This document shows positions 11,641 through 23,969 of a DNA stretch of 64,000 nt, piece by piece (position 1 is the stretch's first letter; each line of letters starts with the position of its first letter). The stretch lies in NCBI GenBank assembly GCA_942486035.1, contig CALNXK010000300.1, positions 170,001-234,000 of the forward strand. The letters are read 5' to 3'. Source of the DNA: Porites lobata. Taxonomy: Eukaryota > Cnidaria > Anthozoa > Scleractinia > Poritidae. Under the pieces are notes generated by a model. The model made no database searches. It worked only from the letters and a program-made list of their open reading frames with translations, and was not told where the DNA came from. A program made the translations under genes and the position numbers.

Positions 11641-12971
11641 CAGTGACATGGGCAACCCCTCGTTTTGGGCATCCCCATTCGCGTAGCAGGCGTCGAAAGG
11701 GGTAGGGGATAGGGAGGAAGGGAAAAAGGGAGGGGGATTGGGGAGAAAGGGTAAAGGACGCCTGCTATAAGAACCCCCTTTTGTTCATTTCTGCAGACAC
11801 TGGCGTCCGCAAATTGCTGATTGGTTGAGCCGTAATGAGTAACTTATTGGCGTGTATCCTGTCGTGTATTAGTGATAGACAAAGATGATGCAGGCATCAA
11901 GCAAATGTGTTCTACTTGCATACGCTTTGGAAGATCAAAATTACTCCAATCATGTAGCAACTTCACGTTAAAACCCGAACTAAAACCAACTGTAATAGCT
12001 TGTTTAGCAGGCAGAGGTGCCCAGGAGCCTTTGTACACGCCCGGATTTGTCCAAGCACCGAGCGGCCATTCAAGACGATTACGATTCTCGCCAGAAATGC
12101 TGATATTCACAAGACCGCCTTTTGCACAAAAACAAATACCGTCATGAATGAACTTCTAAATGTTTTTTAAAGAGGGAACTGAAGCTGTGGTAAAAACTAT
12201 TCGTTGAGCTTTTTGACAATTCTTTATAATTTCCTTTCATTATTCGCGGGGCTGGCGACTGGTCTGTTCTTTGTGACCATTGTGTTTGATGACGTAAGAA
12301 GAAAGGTTTTGAGTATTCACAAAAAACTGATCATAAGATTTTTTATCGTAGACTGCTGGCAGTAAGAAAAGAGAGACTGCTCGTAGTCTATGTTTGTCGT
12401 GTTTGCTGCGGGAGCGAGAACAGTAAGAATGTTTTATTTCGCTCGATTATTATATCACTTGAAAAAAGCGTCTCGACTTGACAATTTCCGGTAAACAAAG
12501 TAATTTAGTTCGGACTATGCTGAGAAGCCTCCTTCTTGTGGTTGGTCACTTTTGAACAGTTGACGTTATCGGATTAGTTGAGAAAATGGTGGACGGAACG
12601 TAAAAACATCGGCTCTCATAGCAGGCACTCCCTTTCGTTTTCCCAACCTGAGATCAGGCCCAATTTTAGCGGTTCTCATACATTCTCTCTAACGGCTACC
12701 GCTAAAACGCCTTTCCCGCCGGAATGTTATTACAAAGCGAAACGAAAATTGAGCCTGATCTCAGGTTACCCTTTTCCCTGCTTTCGCGCTTTTCTTCCTC
12801 CCCCCTGTCCCTCCCCTTTTTGCGCCTGCCACGCAGGCTACAAAACCCTAGTGATATGGGCATCTCATTCTCATATTACTCCGGTGATTTGGGTTAGGGT
12901 TACAGGGGATGCCCAGATCACTAGGTTTTGGGAATGGGGATGCCCAAAACGCGGCGAAGCCCATATAACTG
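11641..12971. mobile_element. DNA transposon with GTTTTGGGCATCCCCATT inverted ends
   Basis: The left end CAGTGACATGGGCAACCCC..CGTTTTGGGCATCCCCATTC and the right end gaatggggatgcccaaaacg..GCCCATATAACTG are inverted. Just inside, both ends carry a gcaggcg motif next to runs of aggga/tccct. Internal frames 11872-12147 and 11844-12110 overlap antisense and have no domain. A second hairpin (12640-12768, AACCTGAGATCAGGC ends) is nested near the right side. No clear target duplication. Confidence 0.72.
12640..12768. mobile_element. Short MITE with AACCTGAGATCAGGC ends
   Basis: Left aacctgagatcaggcccaat and right attgagcctgatctcaggtt are inverted around about 95 bases containing a second inverted motif (agcggttctcat / taacggctaccgct). 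It is nested inside the 11641-12971 element. Confidence 0.75.
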
Positions 12972-13139
12972 TGACACCGCCATTTTGAATAAACGTCCGC
13001 TATGATTTCTGCTGCATGCCAGGGCAAATGCCAGGCTCTTCTCTGCTGTCGCCGCCATATTAATATTGGTAAACGAAAAGACCCTGGGGACGAGGTTAGA
13101 AATGCTACAACGCGCAAAACTTTTTGCTCGATGGATGTT

Positions 13140-14235
13140 ATCTACTTTTCAAGGAGTAGCTTCATGAAAGAGCATAAATCTTTTCGTCGTTATCTAGATT
13201 TTCTAAAATTACCAATTCACATCATCAACAAACTGTTCAATACACTATTTTTCCCAATTTTAACGTATTGCTCTGAAGTTTGGGGAATCTATGATAAAAG
13301 TGATTATAGCCGCTGGGATAAAGACTTGATTGAGAAAACGCATATACATTTTTGTAAGATGTGTTTAGGTTTAAACAAACGTTCACCGAATGTTGCATCG
13401 AGAAATGAGCTTGGTAGATTATCTCTAAATTTACAAATAACAATGAACATTTTCAAATTTTGGATTCACCTTGAAAATCAACCCCCTGACAGCATCGCTA
13501 AACTCTGCTTAAACATATCGGATAAAATGGCCGAAGAAAATAAATCAGGTCTAATAAATAAAATAAATCTTTTGAGTACACAACTTAATATTCACAAACA
13601 GTCAGTTAACTTTAAAAACCCTTCTACTTTCCTATCCAAAGCTGAGAATACTTTGTCAAAACATCTGAAAAACCACCAGCTAAATTTGATCAGAACAAAT
13701 AAAAAACTAAAATTCTATTCCATCTTTAAAAATGAAACAAATCACTCTGAATTCATCAATCATATCCGGAATCCTGAACATAGGCGTGTAGCTTCCAAAT
13801 TTAGGATAGGAAATCATAATTTAAAAATAGAAACTGGAAGATTTACAATCCCCAAAACTCCTGAAGACCTTATAGAATCTGTGATCATTGCAGCCAAAAT
13901 TCGGTTGAAAATGAACTGCACATATTATTTCACTGTGATCAATACAATGATTTGAGAAAGACTCTTTTTATTAAAATCAACGACCGAAATACATTATTTA
14001 CACACTACAATATCCATGATAAAGTCTGTTTTCTTTTTAACAATACTGATTCACATATCAGCAGGCTAGCTGCTAATTTCATCTTTCAAGCATTTGAAAG
14101 ACGAAAGAAACATAGTTAATTCTACTATTCCATCATACCTGTATTTCCTTAAACTTAGCTGTTTATTATTGTTATTTTAATCGGTAACACCTGTACAAAA
14201 TGGTAATACTGAATAAACTTGTTGTTGTTGTTATA
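13140..14235 (+). pseudogene. LINE (non-LTR retrotransposon) 3' fragment, frameshifted
   Basis: The frame from about 13150 encodes the region just C-terminal of a LINE reverse transcriptase: LFNTLFFPILTYCSEVWGIY, then WDKDLIEKTHIHFCKMCLGL. The frame stops at 13953-13955, but the expected ending ILFHCDQYNDLRKTLFIKIN is found in another frame from about 13920 to a stop at 14118, so a frameshift lies near 13910. The 3' end has a TTG run (about 14218-14231), typical of a LINE tail. The RT catalytic core is absent, so it is 5' truncated and dead. Confidence 0.85.
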
Positions 14236-14527
14236 TCCTGAAACTGCGCCGAGAAATTGGCTAAAGTTTTGACGAAAATTAATGGGTATGTAAGCTTGTT
14301 AATAAACTAGAAATATTTTAAATGAATAACAAGAACGCCCTTAAAACGTGCCAGTCTCGCTTGCTTACCTGCAGATTAGACAAGAAATGAGGAGGCGAGT
14401 AATTCTACACGAAACAGGATTTCGTCCCTAAAAGTTTTTCACGTCCTACTTTAATTTATCGACCGTCAAGTACACTTTAAAATATTATATCGTATTCGAA
14501 TATTTGTTTCTGAATTCGATTGCGTAC

Positions 14528-14545
14528 GCGTGTATAAATACACAA
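14528..14545. promoter_or_regulatory. TATA-like palindrome, copy A
   Basis: GTGTATAAATACAC is a good TATA-box match, repeated at 15248-15265 in copy B with the same flanking tacg. Its conservation in both diverged copies hints at function, but no transcription start can be shown from sequence. Confidence 0.3.
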
Positions 14546-15247
14546 AACACAAGGGCCTCGATTCGAGAGAAATTGCATTAAGCCAAAGAACGAAAACTTC
14601 TTGAACATGGCACGTGTCATTTCAACCATCGCCGAAAAAAAAAAACTGCATGCCCATAACAAGACTAATTTTCACACAATGAAAGTTTACAACACCCGAC
14701 CAATTAGCCTCACCATCAAAGTTTTGGGTGATGCTCGATATAGCAAGTCGATATATGCACTATTGTGTCCGGTTCTATTGTGCGAAGATTATGGTGTTAT
14801 TGTGTAAGGACGAGGAATCATTGTTGTGTTCTCAATGACGTAACTCGATACTTGCTATTCACTTGGTACATGGTGCACAAGCCAAAGTTTCTTCTGTTTT
14901 TTTCGACCACAGGGTATTAACGCTTCCAAGCAATAGAGTTCGTGAACTGGCCCCTCCGGAAAAGCTCCACATCTTTTTCTCGTCACACCGCGATACTTAT
15001 CCCCAGTTTCTACGATCTCCACTAGGAACACCTGGGACCTTGGCTTCCCTTATGGGGCGCACAAACGAAAAAACGAGAACGCTCTTAAGTCTCGCTTGCC
15101 CGGAGATTGGATAAGAAATGAGGAGGCGACTAATTCTACATGAAACAGGATATCCTCGCTAAAAGGTTTTCACTTCTTACTTTATCGACGGTCGAGTATT
15201 CTTCAGGAAATTTACTTTTTATATCGAATTCGACGATGATTGAGTAC

Positions 15248-15265
15248 GTGTGTATAAATACACGA
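15248..15265. promoter_or_regulatory. TATA-like palindrome, copy B
   Basis: Second copy of the GTGTATAAATACAC motif, 720 bases after the first, in the same local context. Confidence 0.3.
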
Positions 15266-15724
15266 AACTCAATTCGAGAGAAATAACATAATTCCCAAAG
15301 ACCAAAAACTCGTTGAACATGACGCGTTATTTCAATCATCGCCGAAAACAAACTGCATGTTCATCACAAGACTTATTTGCATAAAATGAAAGTTTACAAC
15401 ACCCGACGAGTTTTGCAGCCTTACCATCGAAGTTTTCACTGAAATATTCACTTGTTCCAAAGTAATCAACGCTTTCATGCGATAGAATTCGTGGCCGGAC
15501 CCGTTCCGGAAAAGCTCGACATATTTAGCATCAATCTCTTCTAAGCTTTCTTCACCAAATGAAGCATGTCGCAGTGATACGTCGCGATTCTTATCTCCAG
15601 TTTCTACGGTCTCCGCTAGGAACCCCTGGGACCATGATTCCCCTTTTGGCGCGCACACACGAAATAAAGGTAAAGAAACGCTTACGTTTTTGGAGTGTCG
15701 CCGGGTGCTAAAGCAAGCGAGACT

Positions 15725-18157
15725 AATAAAACAATTTTTCGGCTTTGGTATGATGTGAATAATTATGCAGATCTCGGAGGCTGTTATCTACACCTCGGCC
15801 TCGGTGGATAACATTCTTTACTGAGTGTAATTCTTCACTGAGTACTCAGCCTCATTAAATAATTCAGTGATAAATATACAGTTATACATACTTGACATGC
15901 TGAAATTGCGGTATTATTCGCGTACTTGTAATGTTTGTACTTCTTTGTTTATTTTGTAATCCACAGCGCAAAATTGTGTAAGGGGCGTTTGTAAATGTAA
16001 TTTTTCATTGCGGTTATTGATAAGGACGCAGTCAGGAGGATTAAATTACATGATTACATACAACTTTATTTCAAAACGCTACAAACAACTAAGGTTGAAA
16101 ACTTTCACCCAACTCATTGAAGTTCATTATCAAGCGGGTTGAACAACTGTACTTAATATTTTGTCAAAAAGTGCATAAATGTTTGTATCGCCCCACCTAA
16201 GAAGTGCCGTCGGTTTTCGTGAAAATAGTCGCACATGTATAAATGCAATAGAAAGTGTGTGGTAACTAGACAAAACTCAACTCGCTCCCCACTTACCGCA
16301 ACGCTCTATTATCTGAACGCCTGGAACAGGCTAGGCATTCTCTAAAATGATTATCAGTTAGAACAGCTTAGAACAAATAACTGGTTATTCCGGCCTGTTA
16401 GTTAAGTTTATGTCAACGAAAAAGCAGATTTGCTCCCAGCTAATAAATTTCAAAGATAGAAATGGCTTGGATGATATTTTACTTAATAAGTGTTGTGGCT
16501 TATGCTGTGACAAATGAATTTTTTCGTAAATGAACGAGATTTTTTTGCGTAAACCTAAAAATATTTTTCCGCTATTCGGCTAACCATTCCCACGTCTAAT
16601 GAATGGATATTTTCTGGTACTGACGAAGAGAAAGATCCCGAAAATATACATTACACTTTTCTGATGAGAAAACACTGAACTTACCTTAAGAGTTGTTTCC
16701 AACCACTGTTTACACAGTCTCTCTAGGAGCTAACACGTACTTGTTAGCGGCGGCGAGAAGAAACTTCCTCGTGCATCGCAATGCACCCATGCATAAAACG
16801 AGGATTCCGCTAGTGCTGAAACGGAAGTTGATGTATGAAACAGTCAAACCAAGTCACGCGTACGACCCTCTTCATTCTCTTATTTGAAACTGACACGGTA
16901 TTCCTAATATTCAACTCGACTGATAATCTCTAGACCTGTTTATATTGACTATAACTTCTCAATGTTCGATGTTTTCGATCGGAAAACATTTATTCATGTG
17001 AAAAATTACTGAGAAAACGGAGCCCGGTAAAGGAACTATTTCGCGTGCTCAAAGCCGTTCGGAACGTAAGGCATGGGCCTTGCCGCCTATAAAAAGGAAA
17101 AATTAATTAGGTCATGTCCATCCAGTATGTAACTGTTATATAATAACAGTCATTCCGTGATAAATTGAATTGACAATTGTGTCACTCATTAGAGTAACAA
17201 CATAACGATACCCTCCAGTCAACCAGTAGTGGAGCAAGGGTCTCTCACGTGCAAGCAGTGATGTATCGCGTTCAGGGTAACTGTATACATCTAAATTCAT
17301 GAGCCTATTCCTCTATGAGCTCCATTTCAGTTATAATCAGCGCACTGTTGTAATCTTCCATTAGGCTATTTTATCTGAAGAGTGCTACAACATCGTGTAG
17401 TACGAAACTATATAGCAATAAAATGCGTAGTCAAAAAACATTGTACTTCTGGTATTCTCGCTCTAGTCTTTCTCTTGAGCACTCTGACGGCAGTTCTGCA
17501 TCAGCTGAAATCAAGTATATGTTGTAGGTAATTTTTGTTTTTCCTTTACTTTTGGGTAGCGTTAGACTTACCATCCATCTGATGCAGGGTTGCACTTAAC
17601 TTGGTCTACGTGAATGCGGAAGTTAAGTTCTGTGTAGTTCCAGGAAATATCCATACCCCCTCCCTGCGCCACCTCCCCAACGGAGGGCAAAGGAAATTCC
17701 GAGAAGAGAGGGATCCAAAAGGAAGCAGTTTTCCAGCGGTTGGGGGGTGCCTTTTCGGGGTCTTTTTTCCGGGGGCTCCGAGTAAGACTGGTGAGTTATC
17801 AAAAACTAACAGCCGCTCTGTTGAGCACGCTATCAGTTATTTTCTTGCTAACGATCTTTTAAAACAAGAATTATTGTTTTCATCGATGATATTTTTAACG
17901 GTCGGCTGATTGTTTTTTTTTTCTCGCTGGTTTATTCAGGTTTCACTAGAGTGCATGGTTGTCAAGTTGATGAAAGCATGGGTCTATCCTTACCCTGCGA
18001 GTAGAGGTTTTCCTCTTGCATGGCTTTTAGCATTTACGAAGTCGTTCACGTGGCTTGTCTGTCTCGTAGTTGGTTTGTTTACGCTATTCAGTGAAAAATT
18101 GAGGGGGTCTATCGTTTAAAGCTTTTGTTGTAGCAGCGAGAATTCGTCAAACAAGCA
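15725..18157. other. No gene recognised; half MITE at 17990-18080
   Basis: Intergenic DNA. Frames 16693-16887 and 17601-17909 show no domain. At 17989-18080 accctgcgagtagaggtttt and cgtggcttgtctgtctcgta resemble the left half of the TACCCTGC hairpin family seen at 44994-45192. A possible minus-strand donor (aag|gtaagt) occurs near 16685, unsupported by coding sequence. Confidence 0.45.
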
Positions 18158-18702
18158 TACGATAAAATTCCAAAAATAAGCCCCTCAAATATAAGCCCCT
18201 GACACTCGAATCCCAAAAAGCCCTCCGATAAATCGCGCCCGGGTGCTTGTAGTTGGAAATTGCCCTCAAATTGAAGGTAAAACAAAGCAATAACGGTAAA
18301 GTAAAATATAAATTTTTGCATTTGCAAAAAAAAACTGACGTGTGCCAAATGATTGTAGTCACAAAGTGTCACAGTATATTGCTGTTTGCGTAGTTCACTC
18401 GTCACTTTTGGCTTGAATTTCCTCGGTTCATATAGACAAAGTACTTGCATGGCTGCGTTTTAGAAAAGGTCTACGTCCTAAATGTGAGTTTCAGTAAAAC
18501 CTTTCTGCAAATTACTGACATAAATTTCCTTCCAACTATAAGCTAGCCCAATCGATTTTTAGACGCAAATTTCCCTCCAAGTATAAGATCGTATAAGCCT
18601 AGCCGATTTTGAAACACAAATTTCCCTCCATATATAGGCCCCTCATAAAGGGCCGTTGAAAAATATAAGCCCCGGGTTTACTTTCGGAATTTTACGGTAT
18701 TA
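18158..18702. mobile_element. MITE with (A)TAAGCCCC repeats and AAAATTCC ends
   Basis: Left taCGATAAAATTCCAAAAATA and right TTTCGGAATTTTACGGTA are inverted. Subterminal AAATATAAGCCCC units occur in series on both sides (18170-18200, 18630-18680), together with several aaatttccctccaa units (18525-18630). It is flanked by TA. No transposase. Confidence 0.75.
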
Positions 18703-20050
18703 TTATTTTTGGTCAATTTGCAAATGAGGTCACTTGACCCGTCACAGTTAAAAAAAAGCTGTTAATTAAAATAGGCACACTTTTTCTGGTGTCCATAATT
18801 TTTTAAATAGCTGCATAACTTTAAGGCCTTTAGGTATATCATTTCTGTGCTTAGCAATGTTAAGATATTGTAAAGGAATTACTTGTAATTGGGGACTGGG
18901 TACTTGCAAAAAACCGTTTATCTACAAAAGTAATTTTATATTCAAGGAGTGCTAAGCGTAGTTTGTAGTTCTTTATATTGTAAGTTGTCTTGTAGAATTT
19001 AAGTTGAATAACTTCGAATTTAAACTGCTGCCATTTTTGCTTAAAGTTTGGTGGTTACTTTGTGGCCGTAGGAAGTCACGTGATCTAATTTGCGCAATGT
19101 TGATGGGATAAAAGTATAACTTTTCGAGAAATTGTATGTTACACGCATTTTACAGCTTAACGATAAATAGTTACGAATATAGACCAGTCCCTCAGTTTTC
19201 AACGAAAATAGCTTTTGACCCATGCCTTAATTTACTTGAGTTTTTGTGTCTTTATATATATGTTTCCAAGCATTTTGCGTCGTTTGTTATCCGAAAGCTT
19301 CAATAAATTTATGCTGAACTAAGCTGTTTCATTATTTTGTATTGGATAAAATCTGCCTTTGCCCACTGAACATGGATTGAATATATATTCGATTTAATAA
19401 TAAGACTTCGTGTAGTCATGACTGTCAACACGCAATTACTTGTGTCTCACGCATTACTGTTTCAACGTATCTTTGCCGGCGAATACAAACGTCTCTCCTC
19501 GTTCCTCACCATTCGCAGGCTAATTGTATCTAAGCAATTGTGAATAAAATCGTTGAATTAAATATGAGTCTTGTCTACCGTATTGTTCAATCCGGTTTCC
19601 TCGTTAATGATCCACCGCGATTCCTTCCGTTGACACTGGAACTAAAAGGGCTTTCTCTGATTCACGTCCGTAACGAAGAAAGCGTTCTTTATCATCACAC
19701 CTATAAGGTAGACCCAAATGTTCGCCCCACTTCCTAACCAACAGTTAATGCTAGTATGATACTCTAACCTCTAACTCGTACCTATTATACAAAGAATCGT
19801 TTACGGTTAGGTTGTTATTTGGGAAGATCGCTTGTTTTGATTTAAAGTTTCAATAGGCACGCAATACGTGCGAGCATAAACAAGCCAAGTAAACAAGCCA
19901 AGCGATGCGAATGTCTGCCACGCGAACGTCTCGTACAAGGTAAAAAGCATGCCAGAAAGAAAGCTCTGCTACCAGAGTACTTGATCCCACTTTTACGATC
20001 TCAAAAACCTTGCAAGAAAGAAACTCAATTCCCAACAGTGCGGGGACGAA
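18703..20050. other. No gene seen
   Basis: AT-rich sequence. Frames 19041-19223, 19540-19737 and 19850-20035 lack domains. Nothing further supported. Confidence 0.45.
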
Positions 20051-20051
20051 G

Positions 20052-20985
20052 GAATTAAAAGTGATGAACGTGTTAAATACTAACTGGCTAAGAAGATTCT
20101 TAACACACAGAACTCAACAAACTGTTTGTGATGGTGTTTCATCTCCACCCCAGCAAGTAATTTCAGGTTTCCCTCAAGGAACGGTCCAAGGATCCCTTTT
20201 GTTTTTACTTTATGTTAATCATTTACCGCTTGGGCTTGAATGTGAAACCAGATTATTTGCTGATGACTGCCTTATTTATATATTCATTACCTCTGCTGCA
20301 GATATGGACAAACTTCAATCTGACCTAAAGAAACTAGAACTATAGCAGAACACCTGGCAGGTGGAATTCAACCCTAAGAAATGTTTCATTATGTGTATAT
20401 CCAAACAGAGGAACCCATGCACCTTTTAGAGAATGCACTTTATGTGTAATACTACCTTAGCATATGTTCAAAAGCACCCCTACTTAATTGAGAGTCACCC
20501 TGGATGCAAATCTGAGATTGAATCACCATCTTCATGAATTATCCTCTGAAGCTCCCAAGACCTTAAATCTGATCAAAAGAAACCTCTGGTTTTGCGTTGA
20601 GGACACCAAATGTCTCCTGTATAAACGCTTGTTCGATCCAGATCGGAGTATGCATTAGTAGTCTGGGGCCCACACTATCTATGTGAAAATATTCAAAAGG
20701 CAGCTGCTCGTTTTTGTAAAGGGGATTATAACTGTTCTTCAAGTGTAACTTCTATGATAAAAGATCTGGAATTGGAACCGCTGGCCTCTCGCCGCAAACA
20801 TGCTCGCTTATGCACAATGTACAAAATTGCGAATCACATCATTCATGTAAATAAGTCTAAGTACTTGATTCCAGCAACAGAAACTCGGACTCGTGGATCT
20901 CATGGTTTTGAATATCTTATTAAACAAGTCGTACAAGTTTGTAACGATGTATTTGAATACTCCTTTTTCCTAGAACAGTGAGGGA
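20052..20985 (+). pseudogene. LINE reverse-transcriptase fragment, decayed
   Basis: The frame to 20345 encodes a recognisable RT core: RRFLTHRTQQTVCDGVSSPP, then GFPQGTVQGSLLFLLYVNHL and RLFADDCLIY, the FADD catalytic motif at 20256-20267. An in-frame TAG at 20343-20345 interrupts it, after which QNTWQVEFNPKKCFIMCISK continues in the same frame. Later pieces in other frames (20754-20981, LASRRKHARLCTMYKIANHI) are the post-RT region. Multiple frameshifts mark it as dead. The RT type looks like the CR1/L2/jockey side of LINEs. Confidence 0.88.
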
Positions 20986-21049
20986 ATGGAATAGCCTCCC
21001 TTCTGACATTGTATCTGCCAAATCTTTAGATTTTTTAAGAGTCAGTTAA

Positions 21050-21412
21050 GCGATTGCTTACGAGTTCATATAATACAAGACGCTCTAATGATATTCGCTT
21101 ACTCCTACCCAAAACAAGCTGGGGTAAACAAACTTTTATTTTTCACGCCGTGAAAGACTGGAAGAGCCTTCCAAATGATTTAAAAGAGTGTAATATTTTA
21201 TCTATTTTTAAATCCAAGTTAAAAACATTTTTAAAAGATCTGAGCTTATTTTAAACCTTGATATTTTTTGTATAATCGATTTTAAGATTTTAAATATTTA
21301 AATTTGTTTTACTTGTAAACATATTTTACATTTTTCGTAATTATTAATTAATTAGTTAGATTAATACATGACGGCCCCACTGAAAACCGCCTTGGCGAGT
21401 TGGGCTCCCTCT
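21050..21412 (+). pseudogene. LINE C-terminal fragment with ATT tail
   Basis: Frame 21054-21254 encodes SYNTRRSNDIRLLLPKTSWG and KDWKSLPNDLKECNILSIFK, the usual C-terminal end of a LINE ORF2, ending at a proper stop. It is followed by a 3' untranslated part and an ATT microsatellite, which often marks a LINE 3' end. Confidence 0.8.
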
Positions 21413-21414
21413 AT

Positions 21415-21456
21415 AAATATTATTACTATTATTATTATTATTATTATTATTATTAG
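21415..21456. repeat. (ATT)n microsatellite
   Basis: About 13 ATT/TTA units with one interruption. It forms the tail of the preceding LINE fragment. Confidence 0.95.
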
Positions 21457-21559
21457 GAGATTAGTATGAGGTAATCCTCCTCCAGTATTTATTCATTTTT
21501 ATTTTTTCTTTATTTTTTTACTAAATTTTAAATCTTTTTCTTCTTAATTTAAAGTTAGC

Positions 21560-22565
21560 GTGATAACCAGCAGATGGTTCAAATAGTCCCTAACGCAAAG
21601 AAGACAAACCAACTCCTCGTTGCCACACGACAGAAACTGCAACATGTGAATCAGCCAACCTTGGATCTTTACTTAAATGGCAACGGTGTAGAAGAAGCTA
21701 AGGATGAAAAACTCCCGGGCGTCAGGGTAGACAATCACCTTCCCTGGCACAGCCATATCGAATACTTAACGGGAAACTGAACTCAAGAATTTATTTAATG
21801 AAAAGAGCCAAAGGCTACCTCAATCTCCACTGCAGAAAATTTTTATTCAATGCACTCATGAAGCCTATTTTTGAATACTGTTGCTCGGTTTGGGGTAATG
21901 CCCCAAACGACCAGCTGTTGAGATTACTTAGAGTTCAAAAACGCTGCGGTAGATTAATACTAGATGCCAGACTATTAGAGAATTGCGCACAAAAGTTCCA
22001 GAAACTGAAATGGCTGCCGATTGACGGCATAATACGCATAAAGAAACTGTGTATGATGTTCAAAATTGTGAACAAGGAATGTCCAGATTATTTCACAAGT
22101 TACAGAAGTTATATACAAAATACCCATAGCTATAACACTCGATTGTCTTCTAATAATGCCCTGGCTGTACCAAAATGCCGGTCTAACGCGGGTCTGCGAA
22201 CATTTCATGCGCGTTCGTCTCGCCTTTGGAATCGTCTAGACGACAAGCTTAAAAACATGACAAATGAAAGTAACTTTAAGAAACATTTGCTCGAGAGATT
22301 CTTAAACATTAATGCGAGTCGAAAACATTTATTATCACAAGGTCATTTTAAGGTACCTTTTCTATTTTTTAATCTCGATTGTACTGAACTAAATAAGTAG
22401 CTATTTTTAACCATTTTCAACTTTTTACCCTTTAACTTCTTTTTACGATATCTTTTACATTTTAGAATTATTTGTAGATTGGGCCCACAATGTAAACTAC
22501 TCGGTTTACCAGTAATTGTGACAGCCATTAAAGTTTTATTTATTGATTGATTGATTGATTTATTT
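21560..22565 (+). pseudogene. LINE ORF2 C-terminal fragment with TTGA tail
   Basis: Two frames, 21574-21780 and 21798-22400, together encode the segment after the RT core: YLNGNGVEEAKDEKLPGVRV, HSHIEYL, then FNALMKPIFEYCCSVWGNAP, LRVQKRCGRLILDARLLENC and RNTRLSS-type ending (SYNTRLSSNNALAVPKCRSN). A short frame break at 21780 separates them. The end is a TTGA repeat (about 22541-22560), a LINE-type tail. The reverse-transcriptase core is missing. Confidence 0.85.
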
Positions 22566-22832
22566 ATTTATGACTGTACATAGTTGACTAATAAATGTAG
22601 ATGTAGATAAAGAAATATATATATTGTTACTTAATATCAAATTATCTGGGAAACCAGTTACCAATCCACGTCCACAAGAGCCATAATGGGACAGAGACGG
22701 AAACGCCCGGTCTAGCCCTTGGGATATGTGAATTTCACCAAAGTTATTTTTAGACTAATTAAACGCTTGAATTAATCGGAAATTGGTTTCCCGAGAGGTC
22801 CGCAAACTTTTATTCAGCGCTGTCAAGAAATA

Positions 22833-23338
22833 ATGGCGTCCCGCGTGGAGGTGCGTTTCATCAACCAAGGTGATTTTGTAACCAAAGGAAATGGTTTTCT
22901 CTTGAAAGGTTCTCCCGATTGGGAGCTAGATTCCACGATTTCGTTGGAAATGACTGATTTGCTGATGCTATATCAGTTTATTAGGAAGAATTGAAGTCCG
23001 CGGACGACGATCCTAATCATGAAATTTCAATTTCGGTATTGAAACCTCGACAGGAAGAGATAAACAACATCAAAAGGCAAACAGAGGAGTGGGAATAATC
23101 GTCGCACAAAACAATTCAAGAAGTCAAACGTCAATATTCCAGTGAAGCGACGTCGACGCGCAATTCGAACGAAAACGCTAAAAATGCAAGCAAATCACAG
23201 CAGAAATCAAAACAGGAAAGCAGCAGAGGTGCTAACAAGAAAAGGACTAGAAGTAAACATGTGTTAGAACTTCGTATCAGAACAGCTCTAACAATAAGTC
23301 ATGAAAAATTTGGAAACCAATCGAAAGCTAATGTTTAA
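22833..23338 (+). pseudogene. Decayed ORF of about 165 codons inside the 22675-24201 element
   Basis: The ATG frame starts MASRVEVRFINQGDFVTKGN, continues LLKGSPDWELDSTISLEMTD and hits a stop at 22991-22993. Shifting frame there gives a long continuation: EELKSADDDPNHEISISVLK, a Gln/Glu-rich coiled segment, one TAA at 23096-23098, and then a Lys/Asn/Ser-rich basic tail (NAKNASKSQQKSKQESSRGA) ending at a stop at 23336-23338. The composition (acidic/hydrophobic head, charged middle, basic tail) is protein-like. I do not recognise the family. It may be a captured host exon or an accessory transposon protein. Confidence 0.6.
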
Positions 23339-23843
23339 TAGAAGAAATTCTCGACGCTCAGAACATTGTATCTATAACTTGTTTCTTCAGTGGCAGAGGA
23401 CGCAAACAAAAGCCGTCAAGTTCATTTGACATTCGAGGTTGTGGGCCCGGCGTGTCAAAACATTGTAGGAAACCATCACATTCGCGGACAAAAGAAAATC
23501 GCTTTTAGTTATTCAGATCCAGGAGGCACAACCTAAAATCTTATATAGCCGTGACAAAGAGCGTTAATTTTGGATCAGAGGGCCAATCCTGCCGACCAGA
23601 AACAAAACCCACAGAAAATCAGTATGCGTGTCATGACCTCTCAGTGTGAAAAAAGCGGCAAAAAATCGCATTTGTTAAATCAAAACTTAGATCCCTCCAG
23701 AGCATAATCTACCCGCCAGAAGGAAAAAACTTATTGGAACAAGCAGCATTATTTTAAGCATTTTAGTTAATTCTTTGACTTTCGTCTGTTTCTTTTCATA
23801 ATTAAGCGGACTTCTTCTCACGGCTTTCTCACGAGGGGAACAG

Positions 23844-23969
23844 AATTTCAGTCCTCTTCGGACAAATCATCGCTTATCCTACGCTTGTGAGTAGGAACGC
23901 TAACTTCAATTTCTTGAACTGAAATGTGCTCATCAGTCTCATCTAAATATTGATGCCGAAATCTAGACG
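23844..23969 (-). other. Exon-like minus-strand coding segment in the same element
   Basis: On the minus strand an acceptor-like gagatttacag precedes a frame reading ASRFRHQYLDETDEHISVQE then IEVSVPTHKRRISDDLSEED and a stop. The acidic tail with a KRR cluster looks like a nuclear-type C-terminus. No upstream exon could be joined with confidence. Unknown family. Confidence 0.35.

Larger units (their letters stand above)
14352..15724. repeat. Diverged tandem duplication with AGTCTCGCTTGC inverted ends
   Basis: Copy A (about 14353-15085) and copy B (about 15088-15665) share the same order of motifs: AGTCTCGCTTGC, aagaaatgaggaggcga, TGTATAAATACAC (14531 and 15251), catcgccgaaaa, atgaaagtttacaacacccg and a 3' block with tttctac-atctcc and cgcacacacgaa. 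The outer end at 15713-15724 is the inverse of the start. Copy B contains a 108-codon minus frame (15332-15658) that is broken in copy A. No known domain; it could be a mobile element with duplicated interior or a dead gene. Confidence 0.7.

Noticed and set aside
13002..13140. 5' part of the long + strand frame before the LINE homology
   Set aside because: No LINE-like residues there; it is flanking sequence that happens to be open.
16693..16887. 64-codon frame with a nearby minus-strand donor
   Set aside because: No domain, no partner exon; could be a non-coding first exon but cannot be supported.
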